Source: Devosia submarina
Lineage (GTDB): Bacteria; Pseudomonadota; Alphaproteobacteria; Rhizobiales; Devosiaceae
DNA: 64,000 nt
Assembly: GCF_003056345.1 (NCBI RefSeq)
Contig: NZ_PYWB01000013.1
Location: 1 to 64,000, forward strand
Direction: 5' to 3'
Shown piece by piece: positions 40,042 through 50,678 of this stretch. The position numbers and the translations under genes are program-made. Under the pieces are notes generated by a model. That model saw only the letters and a list, made by a program, of their open reading frames with translations, ran no database searches and was not told the origin of the DNA. Position 1 is the stretch's first letter. Each line of letters begins with the position of its first letter.

Positions 40042-41519
40042 GCGGCAAGTCGGATATCGCAAGGCTTATGCGACATGGGCTGCTGGCTGTTTCGCTGCTC
40101 GCGCTGTCGGCCTGCACGACGCTTTCCAATTCCAACATCGCCGTGAGCCGGACGGGTGACAATCCGGCCCCCACCGTTGTGCCCGCCGGCACCGATCCCG
40201 ATGACGAGGTGATCGGCCGCCGCGAGCATCCGCGCATCATTGCCGCCTATGGCGGGGTTTATTCCGATCGTCCGGCCGAGATCATGGTTGCGCGCATTGT
40301 GGGGCGGCTCCTGGCTGCGGCCAACCAGCCCAATGCGCAGTTCCAGGTCACCATTCTGGATACATCCGAGGTCAATGCCTTTGCCCTGCCGGGCGGCTAT
40401 ATCTATGTGACGCGCGGCATCCTGGCGCTGGCATCCGACACGAGCGAGCTGGCCGCTGTCCTGGCGCACGAAATTGCCCACGTCACCCTGCGCCATGCCC
40501 GCGCCCGCACGGATCGCACCCGCACCACGCAGATCGTTGATCGCGTGATCACGGGTGTTTTTGGCGGTGACACTTCCACCGATGCTGCTGCCAACCGCAC
40601 GCGTCAATCCATGGCGGCCTTCGGGCAGGCACAGGAACTGGAGGCCGATCGCGAAGGCATCGAATATGCGGGAAAGGCCGGCTACGATCCCCAGGCAGCT
40701 GCGCGGTTCCTGGGAGTGATGAGCCGCTTTGCCTCTTTCTCGGCAGGCGCCGGCAATGGGGATGACGGGTTCCTCTCCTCCCATCCTTCAACGCCCGCTC
40801 GCATCCAGAAGGCGGTCGACACAGCCACGACCATGTTTGGCCAATCGGGCGCTGGCGAAACCGATCGCGCCGGCTATCTGGCCTCCATTGCTGGCCTCAC
40901 CTTTGGCGACAGCCCCGCGCAAGGCTCCATTATCGGGCAGCGCTTTGTCCATCCTGCGTCCAAATTCACCTTCACCGTGCCACAGGGCTATGTGCTGCAA
41001 AATGGGCAAAGCGCCGTCGTGGGCGTGGCGGGCGATGGGGAAGCGGTGCGCTTTGACAGTGCTGATGTGCAGCCCGACCTGGCCCTCACCGACTACCTCA
41101 AATCAGGCTGGATTGCGGGCCTCAAGACCGAAACGGTTACCAGCCAAAGCTATAATGGCATCGACATGGCCTCGGGCCTCGCGCAGACCGATCAATGGTT
41201 CTTCCGCGTGTCCGTGATGCGGCTCGATGGGCAGGTTTATCGCTTCATCTTTGCCGCCAAGGCCGACAGCCCGCGCTTTGCCCAGGGCGCCGAAGCAACG
41301 CTCCGAAGCTTCCGCCGCACGGAGCCGGCCGACCTCACCCAGGTCAGCAAGGTGTCGATCAAGATCGTCACCGCCAAGCCGGGCGAAAGTGCCGATAGCC
41401 TTGCCCGTCAGATGCAGGGGCTCAATCGCGGCACGGAGCTCTTTTACATCATCAACAATCTTTACCCCGGCGACCCCGTAGTGCCAGGCGAGCGCTACAA
41501 GATCGTGGCCCTGCAATAG
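40038..41519 (+). CDS. M48-family metalloprotease lipoprotein (BepA-like)
   Basis: The 493-residue protein is a lipoprotein (LLAVSLLALSAC, lipid on Cys26) with the zinc-protease motif HEIAH (144-148) and a downstream Glu in ELEADREG. It resembles BepA/YfgC, which clears misassembled outer-membrane proteins. A long C-terminal part ends in a LysM-like stretch (VTAKPGESADSLARQMQ...FYIINNLYPGDPVVPG) that may bind peptidoglycan. The ATG overlaps the nuclease stop. Confidence 0.88.
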   Translation: MSGKSDIARLMRHGLLAVSLLALSACTTLSNSNIAVSRTGDNPAPTVVPAGTDPDDEVIGRREHPRIIAAYGGVYSDRPAEIMVARIVGRLLAAANQPNAQFQVTILDTSEVNAFALPGGYIYVTRGILALASDTSELAAVLAHEIAHVTLRHARARTDRTRTTQIVDRVITGVFGGDTSTDAAANRTRQSMAAFGQAQELEADREGIEYAGKAGYDPQAAARFLGVMSRFASFSAGAGNGDDGFLSSHPSTPARIQKAVDTATTMFGQSGAGETDRAGYLASIAGLTFGDSPAQGSIIGQRFVHPASKFTFTVPQGYVLQNGQSAVVGVAGDGEAVRFDSADVQPDLALTDYLKSGWIAGLKTETVTSQSYNGIDMASGLAQTDQWFFRVSVMRLDGQVYRFIFAAKADSPRFAQGAEATLRSFRRTEPADLTQVSKVSIKIVTAKPGESADSLARQMQGLNRGTELFYIINNLYPGDPVVPGERYKIVALQ

Positions 41520-41522
41520 CCT

Positions 41523-41717
41523 TCAGGACGGGATTTTGCTGGTCTGCTCGGCAATCACTTCGGCCGTGCCGTTGTCGAACAGCTTGACCACAGCCTCGCC
41601 CACCAGGGTGAAGCTCGCAATGGCCAACAGGCAGGTCAGCATGGCGATGAGGCCATATTCGATGGCGGTTGCCCCGCTTTCGTCATCGATGAATGCCTGG
41701 ATAAAGGCCATCAACAT
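41523..41717 (-). CDS. Flp-family type IVb pilin
   Basis: The 64-residue protein has a short leader and the Flp motif: DDESGATAIEYGLIAMLTCLLAIASF, with the Glu-Tyr pair that marks mature pilins processed by a prepilin peptidase. Such pilins build tad-type adhesive pili. No tad genes are adjacent, so it is an orphan copy here. A third-codon ATG is an alternative start. It ends 3 bp from the M48 stop, convergently. Confidence 0.85.
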   Translation of the reverse strand: MLMAFIQAFIDDESGATAIEYGLIAMLTCLLAIASFTLVGEAVVKLFDNGTAEVIAEQTSKIPS

Positions 41718-41741
41718 GCTCGCCCCCGCGCAGTGCTGTCG

Positions 41742-42140
41742 CTAGAGCAGATCGCAGAGTGCGGCGATCAATGGCTCATCGGCCGGGGGCATGGGATAGT
41801 CGCGCAGCGCCTGGGGCCGCACCCATTTAAGGGCGGTATGCTCCTTGGGCTGCGGAATGCCCTGCCATTTCCGGCATACATAGAGTGGCATCAACAGGTG
41901 AAAATTCTCGTAAGAATGCGAGGCGAATGACACCGGCGCCAGGCACGCGGTCTTGGTGGAAACCCCCAGCTCTTCTTCGAGCTCACGGATCAGCGCCGCC
42001 TCGGGCGATTCACCGGTTTCGAGCTTGCCGCCAGGAAACTCCCAAAGGCCCGCCAGGTTCTTCCCCTGGGGTCGCTGTGCAATCAACACGCGCCGGTCGG
42101 CATCCACCAGGGCGCAGGCAACAACAAGAAGGATATTCAT
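41742..42140 (-). CDS. mutT: NUDIX hydrolase, MutT type (8-oxo-dGTP diphosphatase)
   Basis: The 132-residue protein has a full Nudix box, GGKLETGESPEAALIRELEEELG, and MutT-like flanks (RVLIAQRPQGKNLAGLWEFPGGK). It removes oxidised guanine nucleotides from the pool. Its ATG overlaps the upstream GNAT stop (ATGA). The argJ-GNAT-mutT order is common in Hyphomicrobiales. Confidence 0.92.
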   Translation of the reverse strand: MNILLVVACALVDADRRVLIAQRPQGKNLAGLWEFPGGKLETGESPEAALIRELEEELGVSTKTACLAPVSFASHSYENFHLLMPLYVCRKWQGIPQPKEHTALKWVRPQALRDYPMPPADEPLIAALCDLL

Positions 42141-42913
42141 TGGGGTGCCCGCCGATAATGATATTCGTAGATCTGCTCAAAGCCGAGTGAGCGGTAAAGG
42201 CCCAGGGCCACCTTGTTGTTCGCCAAGACCTGGATCGCGGCATAGCTCGCGCCCATCTGCGATGTCCAGTTGAGCCCGGCATGCATCACTGCCCGGCCAA
42301 AGCCTTCGCCCCGCTTGGCGGGATCGACCACGACATTGAGAAGCACGGCGCAGTTTTGAGCATTGACGGCCAGCGCCGCGCCGGCCGGCTGGTAGCTATC
42401 GTCATAAACAACAATGCCGCACGCCGGAACCGTGATCCGGTCGAGGATTTGGCCCAGAACATTGCGCGTTTGCGCTGAATAGCCGGCTAGATCGGCTTGC
42501 ACCTGGCGCCATTCAGGATCGCTTGGCTCGAAATATTTGGTAAGCGCCGACACCAGCCTTTGCCGCTTGCTCAGCTCCATGCCGAGCACAAGGCTGGGCT
42601 CATAAACATCCCAGCCCATCTCGTCGAGCGCTGCCACGATGCCGGGCCCTGCCAAGGGGGTGACGCGGAACACGGGCCGCAAGTCCCGCGCGCGATAAAG
42701 TTCAGCCAAAGCCGTTATGCGCTGCTGGGCACGCCCGTCATCGGCCGGGTCAAGGCAATGAACGGAATTGGCGCGCTTGGTGTAGCCATGGGCGAACCGA
42801 GCCGTCCAGCCGCCATCGGCGGCTTCCTCGAGCGCCGGCCAGGCCAGCAATGTTGCCTGTTCGATCTCGGCGGGCGAAAGGGCCACCCGCCTATCAGCTC
42901 CGGTAGTCGCCAT
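42137..42913 (-). CDS. GNAT-family N-acetyltransferase
   Basis: The 258-residue protein has its acetyl-CoA-binding region near the C-terminus: [28 protein letters not shown] and [31 protein letters not shown]. The N-terminal half is a second GNAT-like fold. The acceptor is not known. It overlaps the 3' end of argJ by 20 bp (start at 42913; an ATG six codons earlier is possible) and is coupled to mutT. Confidence 0.88.
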   Translation of the reverse strand: MATTGADRRVALSPAEIEQATLLAWPALEEAADGGWTARFAHGYTKRANSVHCLDPADDGRAQQRITALAELYRARDLRPVFRVTPLAGPGIVAALDEMGWDVYEPSLVLGMELSKRQRLVSALTKYFEPSDPEWRQVQADLAGYSAQTRNVLGQILDRITVPACGIVVYDDSYQPAGAALAVNAQNCAVLLNVVVDPAKRGEGFGRAVMHAGLNWTSQMGASYAAIQVLANNKVALGLYRSLGFEQIYEYHYRRAPQ

Positions 42914-44129
42914 TGATAGTGATATAGCCATGCGTCAGATCGCAGGTATAAACACTGGCGCTTCCCTCGCCCAATCCCAGGCTCACCGTCAGTTCAAGCT
43001 CCTCGCCCTTCATATAAGCCGAGGTCGCGGCCTCGTCATAGCCCGGCGCCCGCTCGCCATCCTTGGCTACGAGGAGGTCACCAAAGCGGATCGCCAGCCG
43101 GTCGCGATCAGCCGGTTCGCCCGCCTTGCCCACAGCCATAACCACCCGGCCCCAATTGGCGTCCTCGCCGGCAATCGCCGTTTTCACCAGGGGGGAATCC
43201 GCAATCGCCTTGGCGATGCGGAACGCGCTCTGGTCCGACGTCGCGCCCTCCACATGAACCGAAACCTGCTTGGTCGCGCCTTCACCATCGCGCACCACCT
43301 GGATGGCGAGGTCAAACAGAACATCCCGCAGCGCTTCGCCAAACACCTGGGCGCGCGGATCGTCGGGCCTGGTCAGCGGCTCGACATTGGCCTTGCCGGT
43401 GGCAAAGGCGAGCAGCGTGTCGGAGGTGGATGTATCGCTGTCCACCGTGATGGCATTAAAGGTCGTCTGCACATGCTGGGCCAGCAGATCCTGCAGCACA
43501 GGTGCCGCCACGGGCATGTCGGTCACAACAAAGCTCAGCATTGTCGCCATGTCGGGCGCGATCATGCCGCTGCCCTTGGCAATGCCGTTGATCCGCACCT
43601 CGACGCCGTCGATCTCGAGAATGGCACCGGACAGCTTGGGGAATGTGTCTGTGGTCATGATGGCCTTGGCCGGATCCATCCACGAGCCGGAATCGAGCTT
43701 GCCAGCCATGGTATCGAGCACGCCCTCGAACTTGCTGGCATCGAGCGGCTCCCCGATCACGCCCGTTGAGGCCAAAAAGATTTCCGCCGTGCTGCAGCCC
43801 AAAGCCTTGGCCGCATATTGCGCCGTCAGCTCCACGCTCTGCTTGCCCTTGACCCCGGTAAAAGCATTTGCATTGCCCGAATTGACCACAAGCCCACGCG
43901 CCATGCCGCCAGACGGCAAATTAGCCCGGCACCAATCCACGGCCGCCGAGGAGCATTTGGACTTGGTCAGAACGCCCGCCGCTGTTGTGCCCTCGTCAAA
44001 GGCCATCAAGAGCACATCAGTGCGGTTCTTGTACTTGATCCCTGCTTCCGCTGTTGCAAAGCGCACCCCGGCAATGGCCGGCAGGTCGGGATAGGATTTC
44101 GGCGCGAGGGGGGAAACCGGATGGGCCAT
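42894..44129 (-). CDS. argJ: Glutamate N-acetyltransferase / amino-acid acetyltransferase
   Basis: The 411-residue enzyme recycles acetyl groups in arginine synthesis. It is made as one chain and cleaves itself before a Thr nucleophile, here Ala195-Thr196 in [12 protein letters not shown]. Other signatures are [13 protein letters not shown] and the C-terminal [12 protein letters not shown]. The ATG at 44129 gives the normal start; the frame is open for 63 codons upstream without a good ribosome site. It begins an operon with GNAT and mutT. Confidence 0.96.
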   Translation of the reverse strand: MAHPVSPLAPKSYPDLPAIAGVRFATAEAGIKYKNRTDVLLMAFDEGTTAAGVLTKSKCSSAAVDWCRANLPSGGMARGLVVNSGNANAFTGVKGKQSVELTAQYAAKALGCSTAEIFLASTGVIGEPLDASKFEGVLDTMAGKLDSGSWMDPAKAIMTTDTFPKLSGAILEIDGVEVRINGIAKGSGMIAPDMATMLSFVVTDMPVAAPVLQDLLAQHVQTTFNAITVDSDTSTSDTLLAFATGKANVEPLTRPDDPRAQVFGEALRDVLFDLAIQVVRDGEGATKQVSVHVEGATSDQSAFRIAKAIADSPLVKTAIAGEDANWGRVVMAVGKAGEPADRDRLAIRFGDLLVAKDGERAPGYDEAATSAYMKGEELELTVSLGLGEGSASVYTCDLTHGYITINGDYRS

Positions 44130-44319
44130 GAGCAAAGCCTTGGTGGAAAAGCAATCAGTCTCCCCGTGTGCCCCAAACATGGCCTCTTCGCAAGACGGGT
44201 GCTCACGAACCCCACCTAACCTTTCCCTGAGGGCGAAGGATTTTGGGCTCGAAGGCGATACGTTGCCTACCTGGTGAACGATCAGGCCCAATCCGATCAC
44301 CCCTTGCCTTGCATCCAAT

Positions 44320-44347
44320 AAAAAGCCCCCGGATCAACTCCGAGGGC
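44320..44347 (-). terminator. Terminator after the parvulin-type isomerase gene
   Basis: On the minus strand the stem GCCCTCGGA (44339-44347) and TCCGGGGGC (44325-44333), with one G-T-type mismatch, is followed by TTTTTA. It lies 46 bp after the isomerase stop, before argJ. Confidence 0.75.
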
Positions 44348-44393
44348 CATTCCAATCAGGGGAAGCGAGCGTTCTCACACGCGCTGATCCATC

Positions 44394-45347
44394 TTACTCC
44401 GCCGCCGGCGCTTCTTGGGCCGCCGCATCGGTCTGGGTCTGCTGCTGCACGGCGTTGGCCAAGGCCGCATCGGGGATGTCGATCTCGACGCCATCCATCA
44501 GCTTGGCGACCGTATCGTCAAACGTCTTCATCAGTAGCTGCTGCTGCAACTGCCCTGCCACCTGCTCGAATGCCGGAGCGCTGGACTGGCGCTTTTCTTC
44601 GAGCCGGATCACATGCCAGCCGAACTGCGACTGCACGGGCTCGGAAACCTGACCAACATCGGTCAGGGCATAGGCGGCCGTTTCAAACGGCGCCACCATC
44701 ATGCCCTTGCCGAAAAAGCCCAGGTCCCCACCATTGGCAGCACCCGGATCGATCGACTTTTCCTTGGCAAGCGTTGCAAAGTCAGCCCCGCCATCAAGTT
44801 CGGACTTGACCGCTTTGGCCTCGTCTTCGGTAGGCACAAGGATATGGCTCGCCCGGATTTCCTCGGCCGGCTGGAAATCGGCAACGAATTTATCGTATTC
44901 GGCCCGCACAGCCTGCTCGGTTACGCCCGAAGCGATTGCCTCGGCGAAATAGGCGCGGCGCAGGGCGCGGTCTTCAAGATAGGCCAGGCGCTGCTTGAAC
45001 AAGGGCGTCTCGCCCATGCCGGCTTCCCGGCCGGCCGATGCCATCACCTTCATATCGATCAGCACGCGCAGCAGGAACGGCTTGCGCTGCTCGGGCGGCA
45101 TCTGGCTCAGTTCCTGGGTCAGGTCCTCAGCGGCAAAGCTGAGATCGGCCTCGGTGATCGTCTGGCCGTCCACGGTTGCGACAACGGTTTCCGGCGTCAC
45201 GGGCGCCGGTGCTGCCGCCGGGGCTTCGGCTGCGGGCGCGGCGGGCGCTGCATCTTGCGCGAAGGCTGGAGCCATGGCGGTGGCGGCCATCATCAGGGCC
45301 AGAACACTGGCACTGCGGGCAAAGCGCAGGGAAAAGGATTTGGACAA
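44394..45347 (-). CDS. Periplasmic parvulin-type peptidyl-prolyl isomerase
   Basis: The 317-residue protein has a signal peptide (cleavage after AMAPAFAQ), an Ala/Pro-rich linker, a SurA-N-like helical part (VVATVDGQTITEADLSFAAEDL) and a PpiC rotamase domain (about 160-255) with IRASHILVPTEDEA, GGDLGFFGKG and FGWHVIRLEEKR. It should fold outer-membrane or secreted proteins. It lies beside secA in the opposite orientation, a link to protein export that recurs in related genomes. Confidence 0.9.
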   Translation of the reverse strand: MSKSFSLRFARSASVLALMMAATAMAPAFAQDAAPAAPAAEAPAAAPAPVTPETVVATVDGQTITEADLSFAAEDLTQELSQMPPEQRKPFLLRVLIDMKVMASAGREAGMGETPLFKQRLAYLEDRALRRAYFAEAIASGVTEQAVRAEYDKFVADFQPAEEIRASHILVPTEDEAKAVKSELDGGADFATLAKEKSIDPGAANGGDLGFFGKGMMVAPFETAAYALTDVGQVSEPVQSQFGWHVIRLEEKRQSSAPAFEQVAGQLQQQLLMKTFDDTVAKLMDGVEIDIPDAALANAVQQQTQTDAAAQEAPAAE

Positions 45348-45719
45348 GCTAGCTCTCCTTGGCCGGCGCTTGCAAAGGGCGCCGCAGCTTTTGGGTCAAC
45401 GGCAAACAAATGTCTGCCGCCAGATCGGCGCCTGCCGTCACATGGCACTTGGGCCAAAATGTGCCACGCCGCATTTCGTGAGCGAGGAGGCGCTGCGAAA
45501 ACATGTGGCTTGCGCCCGGTTTTCCGGCAGGCCGCGGAGGTGTCGCGCATTTCGCTGACGTTGACAATAGAGGGGTGCGCTCTTACATCTCAGCCGCTTT
45601 TCCGCCACTCGGCGGATCAAGACATTCCGAAAGCCGGAAAGGCTTCTCATTGCGCCGTCTCCCAAGGATATCTGCTGATTGTCGGGCGGCCGCGATGAAC
45701 AATCAAAGGACCTTGTAAT
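45348..45719. other. Divergent intergenic region upstream of secA
   Basis: About 370 bp between the isomerase and secA starts. It must contain both promoters. No clear regulatory motif, leader peptide or RNA element was seen by eye. Confidence 0.5.
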
Positions 45720-48464
45720 ATGGCACTTGCTGCGCTCGCCCGGCGGATTTTCGGCTCTCCGTCCGATCGGCACGTCAAGCGATACCAGCCAAATGTCGCG
45801 GCCATCAATGCGCTTGAAGGGGAACTCGAAAAGCTCAGCGATGACGCACTGCGCGCCCGCACGGCCGAGTTTAAGGCGCAGATCGCCCAGGGACGCAGCC
45901 TCGATGATCTGATTGTTCCCGCTTTCGCCACGGTGCGCGAAGCCTCAAAGCGCGTCCTTGGCATGCGCCATTTCGATGTGCAGCTGATCGGCGGCATGGT
46001 GATGAACGAGCGCGGCATTGCCGAAATGCGCACCGGTGAAGGCAAGACGCTGGTGGCAACGCTGCCGATGTATCTCAATGCCCTGACCGGCAAGGGGGCG
46101 CACCTCGTCACCGTCAACGACTACCTTGTCAAGCGTGACGCCGCCTGGATGGGCCAGATCTACAATTTCCTGGGGCTCGAATGGGGCATCATCGTCCATG
46201 GCATGACGGACCCTGAGCGCAAAGCCGCCTATGCCGCCGACATCACCTACGGCACCAACAACGAGCTGGGCTTCGACTATCTTCGCGACAACATGAAATA
46301 TACGCGCGAGCAGATGGTGCAGCGGGGCCATGAATTCGCGATCGTGGACGAGGTGGACTCGATCCTGATCGACGAGGCTCGTACGCCGCTGATCATCTCG
46401 GGCCCCTCCGAAGACCGCTCCAATCTTTACACCACGATCGACGCCCTGATGCCGATCATCGAGGAAGAGGACTACGAGCTCGACGAGAAGCAGCGCGCGG
46501 TGACCTTTACCGACAGCGGCATCGAAAAGCTCGAGGAAAGGCTGGCCGAAATGGGCCTGCTCAAGTCCTCCTCCATGTATGACGTCGAAAACGTCGCCCT
46601 CGTCCACCACGCCAATTCGGCCCTGCGCGCGCACAAGCTCTTCCGCAAGGACAAGGACTACATCGTGCGCAACGATGAAGTCGTTATTATCGACGAGTTC
46701 TCCGGCCGCATGATGCCGGGCCGCCGTTATTCGGAAGGCCTGCACCAGGCGCTGGAAGCCAAGGAACACGTCAAGATCCAGCCGGAAAACCAGACGCTGG
46801 CTTCGATCACCTTCCAGAACTATTTCCGCCTCTACAAAAAGCTTGCCGGCATGACCGGCACGGCGGCAACCGAGGCCGAGGAATTCGCTGACATCTACAA
46901 GCTCGACGTTGTCACCATCCCGACCAATTTGCCGATCCAGCGCAAGGATGACGACGACGCCATCTACCGCACGGCGGCGGAAAAGTTCGACGCCATTGCC
47001 GATCTGATCAAGGAATGCCAGGAGCGAGGCCAGCCGGTGCTGGTGGGCACGACCTCGATCGAAAAGTCCGAAATGCTGGCCGATCTTCTGCGCAAGAAGA
47101 ATGTCGGGCAGATGAATGTCCTTAACGCCCGCCACCACGAGCAGGAAGCCTTTATCGTGGCCGATGCGGGCCTGCCGGGCGCGATCACCATTGCCACCAA
47201 CATGGCCGGTCGCGGTACCGACATTCAGCTCGGCGGCAATCTCGAAATGCGCATCCAGAAAGAAGCCGACGGCCTAGAGGGTGCCGAGCGCGAGGCCAAG
47301 ATCGCCGAGATCAAGCGCACCATAGCCGAAGACAAGGCCAAGGCGCTCGCCGCCGGGGGCCTCATGGTGATCGGCACCGAACGCCATGAATCGCGCCGCA
47401 TCGACAACCAGCTGCGTGGCCGTTCCGGGCGCCAGGGCGATCCGGGGCATTCCAAGTTCTTCCTGTCCTTGCAGGACGATTTGATGCGCATCTTCCCGGT
47501 TGATTCAATGGATTCCATGCTGGGCAAGCTGGGGCTCGAGCAGGGCGAGTCCATTACCCACCCATGGGTTTCCAAGGCCATCGAGCGGGCGCAGGGCAAG
47601 GTGGAAGCGCGCAACTTCGACATCCGCAAGAACATCCTCAAATACGACGATGTGATGAACGATCAGCGCAAGGTGATCTTCGAGCAGCGCATCGAGTTGA
47701 TGGATGCCGAGGACGTCAGCGAAACCGTTGTCGAAATGCGTCACGATGTGGTCGACAACATCATCGACAAGGCCATTCCGCCCCGCTCCTATCCCGAACA
47801 GTGGAACGTGGAACAGCTCACTGCTGCCGCCAAGACCTACCTCAACCTCGACCTGCCCATCCAGGCCTGGGCCGAGGAAGAGGGGATCGACGCCGAGATC
47901 GTGCGCGAGCGCATGATCGCCGCTGCCGACGAAGCCGCCCAAACCAAGGAAGCGCGCACCATTGCTGCCATGGAAGCGGCGGGGTCACCCAACCCCAGCG
48001 TCATGCGCCAAGTGGAAAAATCTATCCTTCTGCAGTCCATTGACGGGCTCTGGCGCGAACACCTCGTCACGCTGGATCACCTCTCCAAGGTGGTCGGCTG
48101 GCGCGGCATCGCCCAGCGCGATCCGCTCAACGAATACAAGCAGGAAGCCTATGAGCTGTTCCAATCGTTGCTGGCCAATCTGCGCGAGCTCGTGACCACC
48201 CAGCTCAGCCATGTTGAGCTGCAGCCCCGCCCCGTTCAGCCCCCAGTTGCCGATCTTTCCCGCCTGCGCGAAACCCATATCGATCCGCTGACGGGCGAGA
48301 ACGATGCCGATGGCGGCGACACACTTGCCGACTCGCTGGGCGCCACGGGCAGCGATCCCTCGCTCACCCCCATCGACCCTCAATTGCTGGAGGGCGTTGC
48401 CCGCAACGCCCCATGCCCCTGCGGCTCGGGCAAGAAGTTCAAGCACTGCCACGGGCAGTTCTAG
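45720..48464 (+). CDS. secA: Preprotein translocase ATPase SecA
   Basis: The 914-residue motor drives proteins through SecYEG. The Walker A motif is MRTGEGKT (103-110), and the Walker B region has [18 protein letters not shown]. The C-terminal zinc motif [14 protein letters not shown] binds SecB and phospholipid, suggesting SecB is used. Length and all domains are normal. It is followed by a strong terminator. Confidence 0.98.
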   Translation: MALAALARRIFGSPSDRHVKRYQPNVAAINALEGELEKLSDDALRARTAEFKAQIAQGRSLDDLIVPAFATVREASKRVLGMRHFDVQLIGGMVMNERGIAEMRTGEGKTLVATLPMYLNALTGKGAHLVTVNDYLVKRDAAWMGQIYNFLGLEWGIIVHGMTDPERKAAYAADITYGTNNELGFDYLRDNMKYTREQMVQRGHEFAIVDEVDSILIDEARTPLIISGPSEDRSNLYTTIDALMPIIEEEDYELDEKQRAVTFTDSGIEKLEERLAEMGLLKSSSMYDVENVALVHHANSALRAHKLFRKDKDYIVRNDEVVIIDEFSGRMMPGRRYSEGLHQALEAKEHVKIQPENQTLASITFQNYFRLYKKLAGMTGTAATEAEEFADIYKLDVVTIPTNLPIQRKDDDDAIYRTAAEKFDAIADLIKECQERGQPVLVGTTSIEKSEMLADLLRKKNVGQMNVLNARHHEQEAFIVADAGLPGAITIATNMAGRGTDIQLGGNLEMRIQKEADGLEGAEREAKIAEIKRTIAEDKAKALAAGGLMVIGTERHESRRIDNQLRGRSGRQGDPGHSKFFLSLQDDLMRIFPVDSMDSMLGKLGLEQGESITHPWVSKAIERAQGKVEARNFDIRKNILKYDDVMNDQRKVIFEQRIELMDAEDVSETVVEMRHDVVDNIIDKAIPPRSYPEQWNVEQLTAAAKTYLNLDLPIQAWAEEEGIDAEIVRERMIAAADEAAQTKEARTIAAMEAAGSPNPSVMRQVEKSILLQSIDGLWREHLVTLDHLSKVVGWRGIAQRDPLNEYKQEAYELFQSLLANLRELVTTQLSHVELQPRPVQPPVADLSRLRETHIDPLTGENDADGGDTLADSLGATGSDPSLTPIDPQLLEGVARNAPCPCGSGKKFKHCHGQF

Positions 48465-48469
48465 TAAAG

Positions 48470-48491
48470 AGGCCCGGCGAAAGTCGGGCCT
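48470..48491 (+). terminator. Rho-independent terminator of secA
   Basis: AGGCCCG (48470-48476) pairs with CGGGCCT (48485-48491) and is followed by a T-rich run (TTTTCTTTG). It begins 6 bp after the secA stop. Confidence 0.88.
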
Positions 48492-48534
48492 TTTTCTTTG
48501 CCTGCTGTGGCCACCAAAAGCCGCCACAAACACA

Positions 48535-48652
48535 ATGTCACCCCGGGCTCTACCCGGGGCCCATCTCGAGATCGCTGTACGTCCGCAAGGTCGAAGGATT
48601 CACCTCCTTCAAGCATCTCAGGATGGATCCCGGCTCAAGGCCGGGATGACAT
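48535..48652. repeat. Long palindromic intergenic repeat, ATGTCACCCCGGG type
   Basis: ATGTCACCCCGGG at the left and CCGGGATGACAT at the right are complementary, with an inner GAGATCG... segment between. The same kind of repeat occurs at about 56.0, 60.3, 61.1 and 62.9 kb. It lies between secA and the convergent gene. Confidence 0.7.
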
Positions 48653-48675
48653 CGTGCTCGTGATTGGCTCAGCCC

Positions 48676-49314
48676 TCAGCACGTCACCCGAATCTCAGCA
48701 AACCCACTCACCGCCCCGCCCTGGGTTGGCACCACCGCGATCATGCATTGGCTTTCGGGCAGCCCCACCGTGCCGCCCTGCGCGATCACCGTGCCATTGC
48801 CAAGCGTGATATAACCGTCATCCACCGCGCCGATTTCCACTCGCGCCGGCGTGCCGCACACGGGATAAACGTCCCCTGCCGCCACCATGAAGCGCGTCCC
48901 TGTGGGCAGGCAATCGCCATCGCTGGGCAAGGCGGCTGCCCCGGAGGGCGCCAGCGGCGGTAGCCCTGCCGGTGCACCCGCCGGGCCACTGCGCCAATTC
49001 TCCTCCAGCAGCCCCACGCGATTTTGCAGATCCACCAGCGCTCCATCATCCACGGACGCGGGTGCAGCATTGGCCTGCTGGCGGTTAAACAATTCAAGGC
49101 TGACCTTGATCTGGGCAATGTCCGTTGCAAGCCGCGCCACGTCCCGCTGCGTCTCTGTATAAACCCAGGCCGATGCCGCAAGCGCTGCAACGCCCACAAG
49201 CCCTGCAACAAAGCCCAGAAGCGTCGGGCCGGCCAGGCGTCGCGCAGGGGCGGCCGCTGGCTGCTCGGCGACAGCACTGCGTTGCTCGGCCTCGATCGTG
49301 GGGATTTCTTCCAA
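48676..49314 (-). CDS. Hypothetical single-pass membrane protein
   Basis: I do not recognise this 212-residue protein. It has an acidic N-terminal cytoplasmic part, one membrane helix (LGFVAGLVGVAALAASAWVY), a short coiled coil (DIAQIKVSLELFNRQQ) and a Cys-containing beta-rich periplasmic domain (DCLPTGTRFMVAAGDVYPVCG). The C-terminus ends FAEIRVTC. The domain could bind peptidoglycan or metal, but nothing shows which. Confidence 0.6.
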   Translation of the reverse strand: MEEIPTIEAEQRSAVAEQPAAAPARRLAGPTLLGFVAGLVGVAALAASAWVYTETQRDVARLATDIAQIKVSLELFNRQQANAAPASVDDGALVDLQNRVGLLEENWRSGPAGAPAGLPPLAPSGAAALPSDGDCLPTGTRFMVAAGDVYPVCGTPARVEIGAVDDGYITLGNGTVIAQGGTVGLPESQCMIAVVPTQGGAVSGFAEIRVTC

Positions 49315-49388
49315 GGCGCATCTCCGTTGCGGCAGGTCGGCTCACCCCATCGGCGGCAAATGCGGCTGTCCTGTGGTAGGCTGCCCTT

Positions 49389-50441
49389 TTAAAGCAGCCA
49401 CTCCGCACGGGGGAAAGGCGTTGGTGCCGGCTTGCCGCTCATGACCGGCTTGACCTCGCCCTGCCCACCGCCAAACAGCCCGCCAATGCCTCCGAACAGG
49501 CCCGACACGGCCCCGCTCATGGCCTCGCCGCGCGCCTTGATCGCCGCTTCTTCATTCGCCTTCCTTTCGGCTGCCGAAAGCTGCTGGGCCACGGCCTTTT
49601 CGTCCGCCTCCTGCTTGGCGATCAAAACCGCATTCTGCGTCATGGCAGGGCAGGGGGCCATGGCGTTGAGCGCGCCATTGCCGGGCGCATTAAACACATA
49701 TTGCCGCTCGCACACGTCCCAGCTGGGCGGGTTCTTGGTCAGCTCGAAAAGATCATAGCCTTCCTTGATGTCCTTCCAGAATGGCAAATGCTCATTGCTG
49801 GCCTGGGCGGCCAGGTTTGCAGCGTTCATCTTGAAGGGAAAGATCTGCAGCTGGAAGCTGCGATTGCCGCCCTTGAAGGTTTCGCGGGCCAGGGCATAGA
49901 TTTCGGCAATGCCGTCATCGGTCATGGCGTAGCAGCCGCGCGACGAGCAATCGCCATGCACCATCAGATCGGACCCCGTGCGCCCCCAGGCGCGGTCGAA
50001 CTTGTTGGGAAAGCCGGTGTTGAAGGCGAGGTAATAGGCCGAGTTCGGGTTCATCAGCCCGGGTGTGATCGTATAGAAGCCCTCCGGGCTCTGCCGGTCG
50101 CCTTCCTTGATCTTGGGTCCAAGATTGCCCGAAAAGGCGCAGATCTCATAGCTCTTGAAAAGCTTGAAATTGCCGGCCTTGGTCCGCTTCCACACCTCAA
50201 GCGTTTTTTCCTGCTTGAAGATGCGGATCATCATGGCTTCGCCGGGGTCGGACCCCATGGCCTTGAGCGCTGCGACCACGCCGCTTTGCAGCGGCTGGTT
50301 GTGGCGATTGCTGTTGCTTTTGGGCAAAAAACCGCCGCAGGCCACCAGCCCCAGGGCCACCCACAGCAGGATCAGCACAGAACACAATTTGCGCAGCGCG
50401 GTATATGTCAAGATAAGCAGCCTAGAAGCGAAACAAATCAC
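49389..50441 (-). CDS. L,D-transpeptidase family lipoprotein (YkuD/YafK-like)
   Basis: The roughly 350-residue protein has a lipoprotein signal (VALGLVAC with the lipid Cys) and an L,D-transpeptidase core with the active-site HGDCSSRGCYAMTD, in which the second Cys is the nucleophile. It would cross-link peptidoglycan or attach lipoproteins to it. The C-terminal part is helical and Gly-rich. The frame starts at a GTG (50441); a start closer to the signal is possible. Confidence 0.82.
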   Translation of the reverse strand: MICFASRLLILTYTALRKLCSVLILLWVALGLVACGGFLPKSNSNRHNQPLQSGVVAALKAMGSDPGEAMMIRIFKQEKTLEVWKRTKAGNFKLFKSYEICAFSGNLGPKIKEGDRQSPEGFYTITPGLMNPNSAYYLAFNTGFPNKFDRAWGRTGSDLMVHGDCSSRGCYAMTDDGIAEIYALARETFKGGNRSFQLQIFPFKMNAANLAAQASNEHLPFWKDIKEGYDLFELTKNPPSWDVCERQYVFNAPGNGALNAMAPCPAMTQNAVLIAKQEADEKAVAQQLSAAERKANEEAAIKARGEAMSGAVSGLFGGIGGLFGGGQGEVKPVMSGKPAPTPFPRAEWLL

Positions 50442-50678
50442 CGACCGCTTGGAGACGGATGGTTAGCGCAGCATGAAGAAGTGCTGGTGAACGAAGCGTT
50501 ACCACACGCCATATCTTCGCGAAAGATAGGTTTATTCACGCAAGCGTGCAGACCCCTACCTGACCTTCCCCTGGAAGGGGGCGGAAAAGAGCAGAGTCAA
50601 ACCGCGATTGTGCCAAGTGCACTAAGCAGTCCCTCCCCCTCTCAGGGGGAGGCCAGGTGGGGGGTAGCCCCAAAGCCC

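Noticed and set aside
44613..45698. A 361-codon open frame opposite the parvulin-type isomerase gene
   Set aside because: It is a high-GC antisense shadow; the minus-strand protein has a signal peptide and a clear PpiC domain.
45945..47138. A 397-codon open frame on the minus strand inside secA
   Set aside because: It is an antisense shadow of secA with repetitive His/Asp/Val composition and no known domain.
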